DNA from: Candidatus Nanoarchaeia archaeon
GTDB lineage: Archaea > Nanobdellota > Nanobdellia > Woesearchaeales > UBA525
Direction of reading: 5' to 3'
Length of the DNA stretch: 58,435 bases
Assembly: GCA_028279755.1 (NCBI GenBank)
Contig: JANQNB010000016.1
Location: forward strand, 1-58,435
Made by a program: the position numbers and the translations under genes. Below, one piece after another: positions 25,805 through 34,496 of the stretch. Within the stretch, counting starts at the first letter, position 1; each line of letters starts with the position of its first letter. The notes beneath the pieces were generated by a model. The model was not told where the DNA came from. It ran no database searches and saw only the letters and a program-made list of their open reading frames with translations.

Positions 25805-26605
25805 ATGGCCGGCTATTGGTACCATCTCAAGCGCTATTTCGACATCAGTCGCAAGGAATGGCTGGCGATCGCCACCACTGCCGCAGTCATGGGCTTTGCG
25901 CTGAGCTACAACAATTGGGGTGATGAAACCTTCGATCTCGCCATCGGCCTGCGCAATCTCATCGGCGCATTGGTCGGCGCCTTCCTCATGCTGGCCCTCC
26001 ACGTCGCTGCGAACAAAGCGGTTGCCGTGTTCTACGGCGTGCGCGCCACGTACGAAAAATACAGCCTCGGCCTGGTCATTGGAATATTCGTGACCTTCCT
26101 CACCTTCGGCTTATGGCCCTTGTGGGTCAATGGGTTTTCGCGCTATCTCGCCATCCCCAACTTGCGTATCGGCAAGTTCAGGGCGACGATCGCCAAAGAC
26201 TGGGAGTTGGGACTCGCGGCAGCAGGCGCAGTCCTGGCCTCTCTCCTAATCTGCATCCCGCTCGAGGTATTGTTCCAAGTGACTGGTCTCGAGTATTTCC
26301 ACAGCCTGGTCAAGATCAGCATCTTGATTGCGGTCTACGGCATGATTCCCTTGCCCTTGATCCAGACGAGCAACCCATATCAATTGTACATGAGCCGTGC
26401 AGAAATGCTGGAAGGCAACCTGAACGGCTATGATATCATCTGGGGCAGCCGCGCCTATTACTTCCTGCTCCTCGGGGTGACGATCGGCTTCGCTATCTTC
26501 CTCTTATTGATCGGCCCGAGCTGGCTGATGATATTCCTCACACTCGTGCTGGGAGTCATCGGCATGTGGTTCTGGACCATCGTGCGCGATATAGAACACA
26601 TATGA
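25805..26605 (+). CDS. Site-2-protease-like membrane protein, active site lost
   Basis: 266 residues, about six TM segments. The layout follows archaeal M50-like proteins: SRKEWLAIATTAAVMGFALSY, then a helix where HExxH should lie but reads H66-V-A-A-N70-K (Glu to Val, second His to Asn), then FYGVRATYEKYSLGL, and near residue 206 LNGYDIIWGSRAYY where the third ligand LDG reads LNG. All three zinc-site motifs are thus degenerate while the scaffold is kept, suggesting a pseudoprotease. ATG 25805 is chosen because the TATA box (CTATTTAAAAGG) lies 27 bp upstream; a TTG at 25790 would be too close. Co-transcribed with the deoxyribosyltransferase-like gene, 8 bp away. Confidence 0.7.
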   Translation: MAGYWYHLKRYFDISRKEWLAIATTAAVMGFALSYNNWGDETFDLAIGLRNLIGALVGAFLMLALHVAANKAVAVFYGVRATYEKYSLGLVIGIFVTFLTFGLWPLWVNGFSRYLAIPNLRIGKFRATIAKDWELGLAAAGAVLASLLICIPLEVLFQVTGLEYFHSLVKISILIAVYGMIPLPLIQTSNPYQLYMSRAEMLEGNLNGYDIIWGSRAYYFLLLGVTIGFAIFLLLIGPSWLMIFLTLVLGVIGMWFWTIVRDIEHI

Positions 26606-26613
26606 GGTAGAGT

Positions 26614-27090
26614 ATGGCAATCTTCTATGGTGGTGCAATCCAAGGAGCGAAGCGAGAACGTGCAGCCATTCACAAACAATTCATCGATACTATCAAGGAA
26701 TGTGGTTGTGAACTCGTGACAGAGCACACTGCCGCGACAACACTCGAAGAATCCTGGGCATATCTTGAGAAGGCGTTCGGCACCATGCCGCCGCCAGGTA
26801 AAGAGCGTTCAGCTTTCATCAGGAAAAAGCTGATGGCTGCGGTCGAGGAAGCTGACGCTGCGATTTTTGACTTGACCGTTCCCAGCATCGGCACAGGAAT
26901 GGAGCTAACCCATGCACTGCTTCGATCTCGGCTGGGGAAGCTGGAGATTCCAATTCTCTTCTTGTTCGAGAAAGGCGCTGAACTGTCGAACATGATCCGT
27001 GGTAGTGATTATGCCACTGTGCAACTTGCAGAATTCTCCAGCCTCGACAAGGCAAAGCAGATCATTAAGGATTTTTTGAAGCAGCTGTGA
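26614..27090 (+). CDS. Nucleoside 2-deoxyribosyltransferase-like (Rcl/DNPH1 fold)
   Basis: 158 residues. The N-terminal strand-loop AIFYGGAIQGAKRERAAIHKQ, the central VTEHTAA, the EADAAIFDLTVPSIGTGMELTHAL segment (with the GxGxEL-type Glu used as nucleophile in this fold) and the C-terminal LFEKGAELSNMIRG fit the nucleoside 2-deoxyribosyltransferase superfamily and its DNPH1/Rcl branch. The likely reaction is hydrolysis of the N-glycosidic bond of a (deoxy)nucleoside monophosphate. Translation is probably coupled to the upstream membrane gene (8 bp gap, GAGGT ribosome site). The stop overlaps the convergent TraB-like gene by 26 bp. Confidence 0.75.
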   Translation: MAIFYGGAIQGAKRERAAIHKQFIDTIKECGCELVTEHTAATTLEESWAYLEKAFGTMPPPGKERSAFIRKKLMAAVEEADAAIFDLTVPSIGTGMELTHALLRSRLGKLEIPILFLFEKGAELSNMIRGSDYATVQLAEFSSLDKAKQIIKDFLKQL

Positions 27091-27730
27091 GGAGTTGTTC
27101 CATCCCCTTCTTATGCCCCGTGCCGATCACGACCAGGACTTTCTTGTCGGGCTCGAGCTTATGGAATTTTTTCAGGTTCTTCACCATGATCTCGTTGCGC
27201 TCTGTGACCAGGACCTTGTACATGCGCGGGTAGCGTTTCCTGAACTCACCCAGGAGCTTCTCGACAAGCTTGTCGTCCGGCACCTTATTGAGATCGAACG
27301 TGATCTTCTCTCTGTGAAAGATGCTGTCCCAGATGTCCCTGAAGACTTGCTTGAACTCTTTCCAACCCATAGCTTTCGTCAGCTTTCGCAACGTTATTTG
27401 TATGTGCTGATCGATCAATAAGACATTCGTCTTGTGCTGTTTCGCAACTTTGACAGCAGCAAGCATGTCGCTGCCTGGCGCGACATTGACGATCTTGCCG
27501 AGCTTTCGCTGCACGATCCCGCCGATCACAGCGAAAAGATAGCCGCGCACACCAACTATCTTGATCATCGAGAGCGAATAGTTGGGTTTTTGCTGCTTCA
27601 GCAAGGCGTAGAGCCGTGACTGGTCAAGCTCGACTGCGACCACATCAGGCTGAAACTCGTCAAAGCCTGTCTTGACTGCTGTGATCGCTTGCGATGCAAT
27701 ATGGCTCGTGCCGACAATCCTGTACCACAT
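27065..27730 (-). CDS. TraB/PrgY-family protein
   Basis: 221 residues from ATG 27730. Motifs typical of the TraB/TIKI superfamily are present: WYRIVGTSHIAS at the N-terminus, VVAVELDQSRL (about residue 35), LVTERNEIMVKNL (about 180) and VVIGTGHKKGM (about 205), supplying the His/Glu residues thought to form the active site. Bacterial PrgY and TraB limit pheromone signals and the metazoan TIKI members are proteases. The hydrophobic C-terminal domain of euryarchaeal members is missing here. The longer upstream frame (to 27784) is rejected because TATA (CGTTAAAAAGAG) lies 27 bp before ATG 27730. Confidence 0.85.
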   Translation of the reverse strand: MWYRIVGTSHIASQAITAVKTGFDEFQPDVVAVELDQSRLYALLKQQKPNYSLSMIKIVGVRGYLFAVIGGIVQRKLGKIVNVAPGSDMLAAVKVAKQHKTNVLLIDQHIQITLRKLTKAMGWKEFKQVFRDIWDSIFHREKITFDLNKVPDDKLVEKLLGEFRKRYPRMYKVLVTERNEIMVKNLKKFHKLEPDKKVLVVIGTGHKKGMEQLLTAASKNP

Positions 27731-27805
27731 GGCGCGAGCGAGGCGAGCACTCTTTTTAACGATTGGGTAAAACATAAAAGGCACAGGTATGCTCAGACAG
27801 GCACA

Positions 27806-28096
27806 ATGGCAGAAAAAGCTCCAGAACAGGGATCCAGCTTCGGGAAAGAAGAATTTACTGGCAAGAACATCGCGAAAGCGCTCGGCAGATCGGCCTTGCT
27901 CTTCCTCGCGATCGTCCTCTCATTCTTCGCTGTGGTTCATTGGGCCATCGGCGTTGTCGCGATCGCGTTATTGGCATGGGGCATTTCGATGAGCCTGAAA
28001 GACACGTCAAAGCTGAAATGGGTGAATGTCTTTCTCAGGATAGTGTTCATGCTGATCGCGCTGCTGTTCATCATCCAGGGCATCAGGTATAATTGA
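27806..28096 (+). CDS. Small membrane protein, two TM helices
   Basis: 96 residues: a charged N-terminus (MAEKAPEQGSSFGKEEFTGK), two hydrophobic helices (about 31-53 and 70-92) and a short C-terminal tail. The start is ATG 27806, with a TATA-like ACATAAAAGG about 28 bp upstream, overlapping the divergent TraB promoter; the longer frame starting at 27689 would lie inside the TraB gene. Followed by aIF2-beta in the same direction but with its own promoter. No function recognised. Confidence 0.6.
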   Translation: MAEKAPEQGSSFGKEEFTGKNIAKALGRSALLFLAIVLSFFAVVHWAIGVVAIALLAWGISMSLKDTSKLKWVNVFLRIVFMLIALLFIIQGIRYN

Positions 28097-28130
28097 AAGT
28101 TTTAAAAACCGCTTTCTAACTCTGTTCGAT

Positions 28131-28538
28131 ATGGACTACGAGAAGCTCTTGGACCGTGCGAAGGAACAATTGCCTGACGACGTGACAGAGGACAGCAGAT
28201 TCGAGATCCCGAAAGTCAAAGGGCACATCCAGGGCGTCAAGACCGTTATCAACAATTGGTTCGAGATCGCCAAGACGCTTGATCGCAAGCCAGAGCATCT
28301 CCTGAAGTATGTTCAGAAGGAGATGGCGACGCCTGGCGAGATCGTCAAGCAGGCAGTCATCTTCGGGTCGAAGCTTCCAGCTTCCAAGATCAACGAGAAG
28401 ATCACGCAATACGCTGACGAGTTCGTCTTCTGCGCCGCATGCGGCAAGCCAGAAACAAAGCTGAGCAAGGAAGCAGGTGTCATCATGATGACCTGCCAGG
28501 CCTGCGGCGCGCGCAATTCTGTGAAGAGCAGGATCTAG
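28131..28538 (+). CDS. eif2b: Translation initiation factor aIF2 subunit beta
   Basis: 135 residues, the normal length. It has the family start MDYEKLLDRAKEQLPDDV, the alpha/beta central domain (RFEIPKVKGHIQGVKTVINN, then PEHLLKYVQKEMATPG and INEKITQY) and a C-terminal zinc ribbon (C-A-A-C ... C-Q-A-C) that contacts other aIF2 subunits. aIF2 delivers initiator Met-tRNA to the small ribosomal subunit. TATA (AGTTTTAAAAACC, about 28098-28110) precedes ATG 28131 at leaderless spacing. The stop overlaps the convergent gene by 4 bp. Confidence 0.97.
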   Translation: MDYEKLLDRAKEQLPDDVTEDSRFEIPKVKGHIQGVKTVINNWFEIAKTLDRKPEHLLKYVQKEMATPGEIVKQAVIFGSKLPASKINEKITQYADEFVFCAACGKPETKLSKEAGVIMMTCQACGARNSVKSRI

Positions 28539-28873
28539 AAATCCAGTTCAATCTTCTGCCGTGGCACTTCGAGTGAAAAACAAAGCCGCCTGTTCGTGAG
28601 AATATAGCGGCAGTCATACTCGTACGGGCCGACAAAGTAGCCTTCAGTTTCTTCGATGATAGGGACTGGAGAAGCCAGCACAGTTGAATACGCGAAGCGC
28701 GAGCCTCGAATTGCGCGGCCATTCACTGAGAAGCCACGCCTGCGCAGATCATTCCTGAGCAAGCTGATCTCCTCAAAAGGGGTTCCGTTCGGAAATCGGT
28801 AGACACCATTGACCTGGACAGCCTGCAAGGGGAGGAATTCCCGCATCCAGCGCGGTATTTTTGGTAAGTGCAT
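28535..28873 (-). CDS. Hypothetical protein, 112 residues
   Basis: A compact soluble protein with basic and aromatic residues (RRGFSVNGRAIRGSRFAYS and YFVGPYEYDCRYILTNRRL) that look like a small beta-rich domain. No family recognised. The start is taken at ATG 28873 because TATA (GTTTTTTATAGAG, about 28900-28912) lies about 30 bp upstream; the GTG at 28894 would be only a few bases from that box. Convergent with aIF2-beta. Confidence 0.55.
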   Translation of the reverse strand: MHLPKIPRWMREFLPLQAVQVNGVYRFPNGTPFEEISLLRNDLRRRGFSVNGRAIRGSRFAYSTVLASPVPIIEETEGYFVGPYEYDCRYILTNRRLCFSLEVPRQKIELDF

Positions 28874-28909
28874 CGCGGCGCCGAGAAAAAGCACCTCTAT
28901 AAAAAACCC

Positions 28910-29320
28910 TTAGTTCATGAGCCAGAGAGTGACAGCAAAGGCGATGATCGCCAGGAGGAACAGCGTGAACCACACAGCTGACATCGCAGCAACGACACGT
29001 TTCATGGTCTCGCTCTTCTTGCTGAACGGGTAGAGCACGAGCAGGACGAACGGCGTGACAAAATACGCGATGGCGAGCCAGACCAGCCAGACATTCTCTT
29101 CAGCATAGGCGAGCGCTGTCGACAGCAGGAAGAGCATGACTGCCGAGAAGATCGCGCCGACAAAGATTGCTGGCCAGGTCCGCTTGTAGTAAAAGCCAAG
29201 CCCTATCTTGTCGAGAAAGGTCGCGAAGAATCCCTGCTCGCCCTTCGATTGCCACGCGACAACACCCCAGAAAATAATAAACACTGCGAATGCGATCACA
29301 ACCTCAGTCCAGGATGCCAT
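28910..29320 (-). CDS. Integral membrane protein, four TM helices
   Basis: 136 residues with helices at about 6-24, 48-70, 78-98 and 110-134 and a polar loop after the first (QSKGEQGFFATFLDKIGLGFYYKRTW). No conserved motif recognised. TATA (CAATAAATAATT, about 29341-29352) lies about 26 bp upstream of ATG 29320. Probably monocistronic or followed by the 112-residue gene. Confidence 0.65.
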   Translation of the reverse strand: MASWTEVVIAFAVFIIFWGVVAWQSKGEQGFFATFLDKIGLGFYYKRTWPAIFVGAIFSAVMLFLLSTALAYAEENVWLVWLAIAYFVTPFVLLVLYPFSKKSETMKRVVAAMSAVWFTLFLLAIIAFAVTLWLMN

Positions 29321-29367
29321 GATGTACTCGTATGGTGGAATTATTTATTGTTTGTGGTGAAAAAATG

Positions 29368-29703
29368 CTATATGGTTGTTATGTACCAGCCGATAACTTT
29401 CTCACCAAGGTCATCCCGATCGTGCACCAAAGTGCCAGCTTCCCAGAAAGTCTCTGTTGTTGCGAGACCAGACAGCTTTGCCGTCATATCCACAGCGTGC
29501 CTGTATTGGTCCACAACTGCTTGTCCACCTTCGAAATCGTACAAGTAGACAAACACATTGCCCATGCCGAGCCTTATTTTATGTGGTTCGTCTATCCTTA
29601 CATGAGAATTCAGGCGCACAATCTCAGGTGTCAGGGCAATATTCTGAACATTCTCTACCAGCAAACGCACGCCAGCATCACGCAATACTTTGTTCTGAAC
29701 CAT
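29368..29703 (-). CDS. Hypothetical protein, 111 residues
   Basis: A small soluble alpha/beta protein (GNVFVYLYDFEGGQAVVDQYRH in the centre, GLATTETFWEAGTLVHDRDD near the end). No family recognised. ATG 29703 is preferred to GTG 29721 because the TATA-like GGTTTATAAAGG at about 29727-29738 predicts a start site near 29707, and translation then begins almost at the 5' end. The divergent promoter of the helical repeat protein lies in the same AT-rich 100-bp spacer. Confidence 0.5.
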   Translation of the reverse strand: MVQNKVLRDAGVRLLVENVQNIALTPEIVRLNSHVRIDEPHKIRLGMGNVFVYLYDFEGGQAVVDQYRHAVDMTAKLSGLATTETFWEAGTLVHDRDDLGEKVIGWYITTI

Positions 29704-29769
29704 GAAGTGATGGAGGTGCACGAGCCTTTATAAACCTATTTATTGTTACTACTCTTTAATAATGAAAAT

Positions 29770-29783
29770 AGAAAGGTTTATAT
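29770..29783 (+). promoter_or_regulatory. BRE/TATA of the helical-repeat gene
   Basis: GAAAGGTTTATATA reads as a purine-rich BRE followed by TATA, about 30 bp before ATG 29811. It is one of the best promoter matches in the window and predicts a leaderless mRNA. Confidence 0.65.
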
Positions 29784-29810
29784 ACTAATTTTACCATAAT
29801 TACGCATAGA

Positions 29811-30350
29811 ATGACATCCCGTGTCCACGAGCTCCTTGCCCTGTCGCTCGATCTCCACGAACGGGCGGCAGGCACAGGAGCCACAACGACCAAGGCAGAA
29901 GCGCTCTACCACGCACTCACAGCCCTTCTCAAAGCCAGGGATATCGCTGACACCGAGCTGCCCTTGAAGATAGCAGACTACATGTACGAAGAGGCGCTGC
30001 TCAAGCAGCAAAAGGTGCCTGCGCAAGAAATCACGTTTGAACTCTTGGACGCGTGCAGCAAGCTCACCGAAGCGCTTGATCCGCCTGTCAGCGCAGCCAT
30101 GCACCGCGCAGCACAGCTCCGGGAAGAAGCGGCACGCACCTTGAGCATCCTGGTCAAGGCAGACGCGGTCTACCACACGATCGTCGCGATCGTCGAACCG
30201 CTCATGGCAGACACGAACGCCAAGCTGAATGTTGCGAAAGCCAAATACGACGAAGCCCTGAAGCAGGAAGTGGCAGGCGCGTCAGACAACAATGTCGCGT
30301 TCGCGATCATCGACGCAGCAGCGATGCTGGTCGAAGTCGTTCTTCATTAA
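29811..30350 (+). CDS. Alpha-helical protein with internal duplication
   Basis: 179 residues, all helical, soluble. Residues about 28-88 (AEALYHALTALLKARDIAD...ADYMYEEALLK...FELLDACSKLTEAL) repeat at about 115-176 (ADAVYHTIVAIVEPLMADT...AKAKYDEALKQ...FAIIDAAAMLVEVV), so the gene arose by duplication of a roughly 60-residue three-helix unit. Tetratricopeptide-like or coiled-coil scaffolds would look like this; no specific family assigned. The HAD gene follows 31 bp later. Confidence 0.6.
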   Translation: MTSRVHELLALSLDLHERAAGTGATTTKAEALYHALTALLKARDIADTELPLKIADYMYEEALLKQQKVPAQEITFELLDACSKLTEALDPPVSAAMHRAAQLREEAARTLSILVKADAVYHTIVAIVEPLMADTNAKLNVAKAKYDEALKQEVAGASDNNVAFAIIDAAAMLVEVVLH

Positions 30351-30381
30351 CTTCATATACTATAACTTTTTCTTCGAGCGC

Positions 30382-30984
30382 ATGATCAAAGCCATGTGTT
30401 GGGATGGCGCCGGCACAGTGACGCAGCTGCAATACACGCTTGACAAGATTCCGAAGCTCTTCGAGGAAGCGTTCGGCGTACCAGCTGCGAAGTTCATGGA
30501 GGTGTGGGAGCCCTGGGAGGCGCGCCAGGAAATGAATGAGATCACCAACACAGAAGCCTGGCAGCACGTGTTTGCAGACTTCGGCGTCGCGCCCGATGTC
30601 AACCGCGCAATTGAAATGTACAAGGCGACGATCGCTGCAGTGCCAGGTGTTCTTGAATTGATTGCACAGTTGAAAAAAGACCGTGTCCAAGTGCTTGCTG
30701 ACAGCGAATGCGCAGAATACGAAGCGTACCGGGAGGAAAAACTTGACTTCCTGAAGCTCTTCCATCATCAATGCAGCACCTACTTGTGCGGCTTCTTGAA
30801 AGATGACGTGCGGTTCTATGAAGCCATCTTCAGGAAAACTGGATTGAAACCTGAAGAGCATCTCATGATCGACGACAAGCCAGTCAAGATCGCAGTCGCG
30901 AAACAAGCAGGCATGCAAACGATATTATTCAAGGATGTGGAGCAATTGAAGAAAGGATTGCGAAGCCTGGGTATTGACTGCTAG
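30382..30984 (+). CDS. HAD-superfamily hydrolase
   Basis: 200 residues from ATG 30382 (TATA-like CATATACTATAAC about 26 bp upstream). Motif I is MCWDGAGTV: the nucleophile Asp is kept but the usual DxD reads D-G-A. Motif II is VLADSE, and GLKPEEHLMIDDKPVKIAVAKQAGM is motif IV. The second-Asp substitution suggests it is not a standard phosphatase; a dehalogenase-like or regulatory role is possible. It shares low general similarity with the HAD gene at 14496-15110. Convergent 4-bp overlap with DP2. Confidence 0.75.
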   Translation: MIKAMCWDGAGTVTQLQYTLDKIPKLFEEAFGVPAAKFMEVWEPWEARQEMNEITNTEAWQHVFADFGVAPDVNRAIEMYKATIAAVPGVLELIAQLKKDRVQVLADSECAEYEAYREEKLDFLKLFHHQCSTYLCGFLKDDVRFYEAIFRKTGLKPEEHLMIDDKPVKIAVAKQAGMQTILFKDVEQLKKGLRSLGIDC

Positions 30985-33900
30985 CCAAACCACTTGCCCA
31001 ATCCTTCCTGGATCTCTGCGTCCCGACCGAAGACTGATTCTATGCGTCGCTTGGTCAGCTCCAAGTCTTGTTTCAGGTAGGTCGGCACGTCGAACTTGTT
31101 CGCCAAGGAGATGCTCGGCTCGAGATATTTTACCACGCTTCCTTCGCTGATCGTAAAGATCACTTTCCCGCCACAGTTCGTGCAGTTCCCACGTAAGGGT
31201 GGTCTCCTGAACTTCTCGTTGCAGTTTACGCACCGGTATTCCTGCTGCGAAAACTTACGCAGGTTCCCTTTGGTATCGCGGATAAAGTGCTTCTCGATCA
31301 CCAATCGAGCGACATCGCGCTGGTCGCAGGCCTTGATCTTGATCGCGAGTTCCATCTGTCCCTGCATCTTCTCCTGCATCGACGGCAATAGTTTATACGC
31401 GGAGCAGCGCACTCCTGCATTGATATCTGACGTCTCGTGGGTGTAGCCCATCCCTTCATACTGCGCTGGCGTATCAAGCACGTCCTTGATCTGCGGCACA
31501 GAAACCTCCCAGGGCTTGGCGAATTTCGCCGCAGCCTCATACAGTTCCAAGGGATATTTCCATGCCATGTCGACGTGGAACGCCATGTCATCCACCTCGC
31601 TTGGCGTCAGCACGCTTGTCAGGACCAGCGGCGCGTCCATGGTCGAGCCGCGCGTCTCTGGCAGATACTTTCGACTAAAGTTCAGGAACGCGTCCATCAA
31701 CAACAAAAAGCAACCTTCATCACCGTCGCAATCACGGCGCATCGCCGCGTGAAAGTACGGGTGCGCCAGGAAGCCCTGCGTCTTCGAGAAGCCGATGATA
31801 CGACCGAGCATGCCTGCACTTGTGTGCGGCGCCAATCCAATGATGAGCTTGCCGACAAGATCCTCCTTGCTCTTCAGCTTAAAATACGCGTCCTGGCCGT
31901 AGAACTGCGTCAGCAATTCGTCAACAAAATTCGCAGCTCTGAAGAACACCTCGTCAGCCGGCTCTTCCGGATTCTCAGGACAGCACGGCAACACGACATC
32001 CTGCGGTTTCAGCTCCAGAACCTGCTCCTCGTGCCGCAGATCCTCGCCGTGCACATCTTTCTCATACCCAAGCAAACGGAGTTTCTCAACCGAAACCTGC
32101 ACTTCTTTCGGCTTGAAGTGCGTCAGTGTCAACTCAGAAGCGTCATAGCGTATCGTGCCGTCCTTGTTCACGTGGATGTTGTGCTTCGCCCGCAGTATTC
32201 CTTTCACAAGATGTTCGGGAATGTGCTCGTTGTTCATCGTGCCGCGCACGCCCTTGATCAGGTCTGGGTAGATGCCGATGCCGAGCTTCTGCAGCGAGCC
32301 GTCGAAGACCCGTTTGATGTCGATGCCGCGATACGAGCTCAGCGAAGGCTCGTGCGGGCAGGAATCCACGCGGCCGCACGTGCTGCAATACTGCATGCGC
32401 TTGGTCGGCGTGTCACAGGTCTCGCAGCGGAACATCGGCGTCTCGTGCTTGCATTTTGCGCACCAGCAAATCGGGAATGAGGAATTCACCTTGCCGACCT
32501 CGAGCGCGGCTTGGAAACTGCGCAACCGGCCGCCTTCCTCACCGACAGGGAACAGGACGTGCGGGCTCCCAGTCATCTTACGCATCTTCGCCTTTTCCGG
32601 ACGGCCCATGCGCGAGCCGATGAACGTCCCTGCCTTGTCCCTGATCGTAATAGGTGACTGTTCGTTCACGAACGCGAGTGGCGCAACTTTCTCTGGCAGG
32701 GCTGCGATCGCTTTGGCGCTGCCTTCGAGGCTTTCCAGGCCGAGCGGCACGAGCAACTGCTGGAGCGCATCGCCTTCCAAGATGATGTTCTCGTTCCCGA
32801 CAAGGTGGTGCTCGACGCCGAGGACTTCCAAAGCCTGCTTTGCGAGCGCGTCTTTCTCGTATGGCATGATGAGCTTGCCATCTAAACGCGAGGTGTGGAG
32901 CGCGTTCAAGAGTGCGCGCAGTTCTTCCTCAGACAGCACGCTCCAGAACAGGGTGTGCCGTGGATGCAAAGCAGTCTGTGTCGAGCTCGCGATCTTCAGG
33001 GCGTCGCTGAACGAGACGCTCGTGCTCAACGGCTGCTGCAACATCAGGGAGAGCTTGCTCTTCGTGACGCCTGTGGCGCTGCTCAGTTTTTCCATGTCAA
33101 GCATCAAGCCCTGCTCCATCGCCGCCTTTTCAAGTTCTGCAGCCCAATACTCTTCGCAATACCCAATAGGGACGAGTGGGTGCGCCCGGTCGAAGAAGTC
33201 GCCGTAATTGACCAGGACATCGCCGAGATACAATATTTCTTTGACGTCCTGCTTGTGCTTCTTGGCGTCAGCCTCTGAAAAGAGCCGGACGACGCTGCCG
33301 TTGCGCAGCTTGACGATCGGCCCGTCGATGGTGTCGCATGGCGTGAACGCCGCAGCCTTTCCTGGACGTTCCACTTTCAGCTGCGTTCCGGTCGCGATGA
33401 AATCCTTCAGGACAAGCATCGACGCGGGGTGGATCGCCTGGCCGCTATACCCTGAGGCGCGGCTTCTCCCATACCGCAATCGCCACCCGCCTGGCCGCAA
33501 CGGATGCGCAAACACTGGACGGCCTGCCACCAAATCCTGGATGTAGGTGTAGTCTGGCTTGATTTTTTCCTCACTCTCCTTGCCTTTGGCTTTCATCTTC
33601 TTCTGCAGGGCGACGAAGTCCTTGAGGAAGCTCCAGTGTTCCATGCCGAATTCCGAACCCCATTGTTCGAGCTTTGCCCAGAGCTTCGGCGCTTTGAGTG
33701 GGATGCACGAGCTGTGGATCAGGCAGTAGCCGTTGCGCAGCCGGTTCTGGGGCACGCGTGGCAGGTCCTTGAGGTTGACGTTGCTCACTTCGTAGCGTTC
33801 GCTCTCATCCCCATTGATCTCAACTGGTATTCTCTCGAGGAGGAACGCGCATTCTTCCTCGCTTGGGAAGTATTGGAGGTTGGTGATGAAGTTGTGGTAA

Positions 33901-34496
33901 TCCTCGAGCTCTGCGTGGCAGCGTTTGACTTCTTTCTCTGTCGGGTCATATGCTGCATAGCCAAGATGCGTCCGTAAATAATCTGCAATGAGAACGCTCA
34001 CTGCGGCAGCGGTGCCGCCTGCGTTCCTGATCGGGCCGCTGTACCATAGGCTAAAATATTCTCCTTTGCCGTCCTGTCGTTTTTTCAATTCCAGTTTGAC
34101 AAAGCCTTCCAGAGGCGCGCTCACCACACCGACAGTGACGTAGGCGAAGCCGATCCTGATCCCTGTTTCGATCGCTTCTATTTTCTCATCAAATTTGCAG
34201 AACTTTTCCTGCGCGACCTCGAGCGCGATGGTGAAGGCGACGCGCCAGTCGAGCTTGCCGTATTGCTCCTCCAGCTCGAGGATGCGTGGCACGATGCCAG
34301 TGCCCTTGACTTGCGGCGCGATGACGCTGATCAGGCCGATGACACGCTCGGCAAGATTGCTCGCCAGCGCGACCTCCACACTCGGTTCGGGATCGTAGCC
34401 GGCAGCACGCGCTTGTTCTGCACGCGAATGCGCGAATTCAACCCCTTTGGTGAGCTTGTCGAAATATGCCTGCATTGCTGGGCTTGCGTCGCTCAT
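30981..34496 (-). CDS. polC: DNA polymerase II (family D) large subunit DP2
   Basis: 1171 residues, catalytic subunit of PolD. The N-terminal domain (about 1-300) contains the conserved WYSGPIRNAGGTAAAVSVLIADYLR stretch. RPGGWRLRYGRSR (about 340) and TPCDTIDGPIVKL follow. A Cys-rich zinc module (C-W-C-A-K-C, then C-E-T-C, C-S-T-C and a later Cys) sits near residues 677-710. The catalytic motif reads HAAMRRDCDGDEG (about 915-923), supplying the acidic residues of the double-psi-barrel active site; family members usually have NCDGDED there. A C-terminal zinc ribbon (CVNCNEKF...CTNCGGK) is present. No intein. Start overlaps the DP1 stop by 4 bp; third gene of the cdc6-DP1-DP2 operon. Confidence 0.97.
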   Translation of the reverse strand: MSDASPAMQAYFDKLTKGVEFAHSRAEQARAAGYDPEPSVEVALASNLAERVIGLISVIAPQVKGTGIVPRILELEEQYGKLDWRVAFTIALEVAQEKFCKFDEKIEAIETGIRIGFAYVTVGVVSAPLEGFVKLELKKRQDGKGEYFSLWYSGPIRNAGGTAAAVSVLIADYLRTHLGYAAYDPTEKEVKRCHAELEDYHNFITNLQYFPSEEECAFLLERIPVEINGDESERYEVSNVNLKDLPRVPQNRLRNGYCLIHSSCIPLKAPKLWAKLEQWGSEFGMEHWSFLKDFVALQKKMKAKGKESEEKIKPDYTYIQDLVAGRPVFAHPLRPGGWRLRYGRSRASGYSGQAIHPASMLVLKDFIATGTQLKVERPGKAAAFTPCDTIDGPIVKLRNGSVVRLFSEADAKKHKQDVKEILYLGDVLVNYGDFFDRAHPLVPIGYCEEYWAAELEKAAMEQGLMLDMEKLSSATGVTKSKLSLMLQQPLSTSVSFSDALKIASSTQTALHPRHTLFWSVLSEEELRALLNALHTSRLDGKLIMPYEKDALAKQALEVLGVEHHLVGNENIILEGDALQQLLVPLGLESLEGSAKAIAALPEKVAPLAFVNEQSPITIRDKAGTFIGSRMGRPEKAKMRKMTGSPHVLFPVGEEGGRLRSFQAALEVGKVNSSFPICWCAKCKHETPMFRCETCDTPTKRMQYCSTCGRVDSCPHEPSLSSYRGIDIKRVFDGSLQKLGIGIYPDLIKGVRGTMNNEHIPEHLVKGILRAKHNIHVNKDGTIRYDASELTLTHFKPKEVQVSVEKLRLLGYEKDVHGEDLRHEEQVLELKPQDVVLPCCPENPEEPADEVFFRAANFVDELLTQFYGQDAYFKLKSKEDLVGKLIIGLAPHTSAGMLGRIIGFSKTQGFLAHPYFHAAMRRDCDGDEGCFLLLMDAFLNFSRKYLPETRGSTMDAPLVLTSVLTPSEVDDMAFHVDMAWKYPLELYEAAAKFAKPWEVSVPQIKDVLDTPAQYEGMGYTHETSDINAGVRCSAYKLLPSMQEKMQGQMELAIKIKACDQRDVARLVIEKHFIRDTKGNLRKFSQQEYRCVNCNEKFRRPPLRGNCTNCGGKVIFTISEGSVVKYLEPSISLANKFDVPTYLKQDLELTKRRIESVFGRDAEIQEGLGKWFG

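Noticed and set aside
29332-29733. Plus-strand 133-residue frame
   Set aside because: Antisense to the 29368-29703 gene; the minus gene has a TATA box at the right distance and this frame does not.
30981-34496. Intein in the DP2 gene
   Set aside because: DP2 of several archaea is split by an intein; here the 1171-residue length and continuous conserved blocks leave no room for one.
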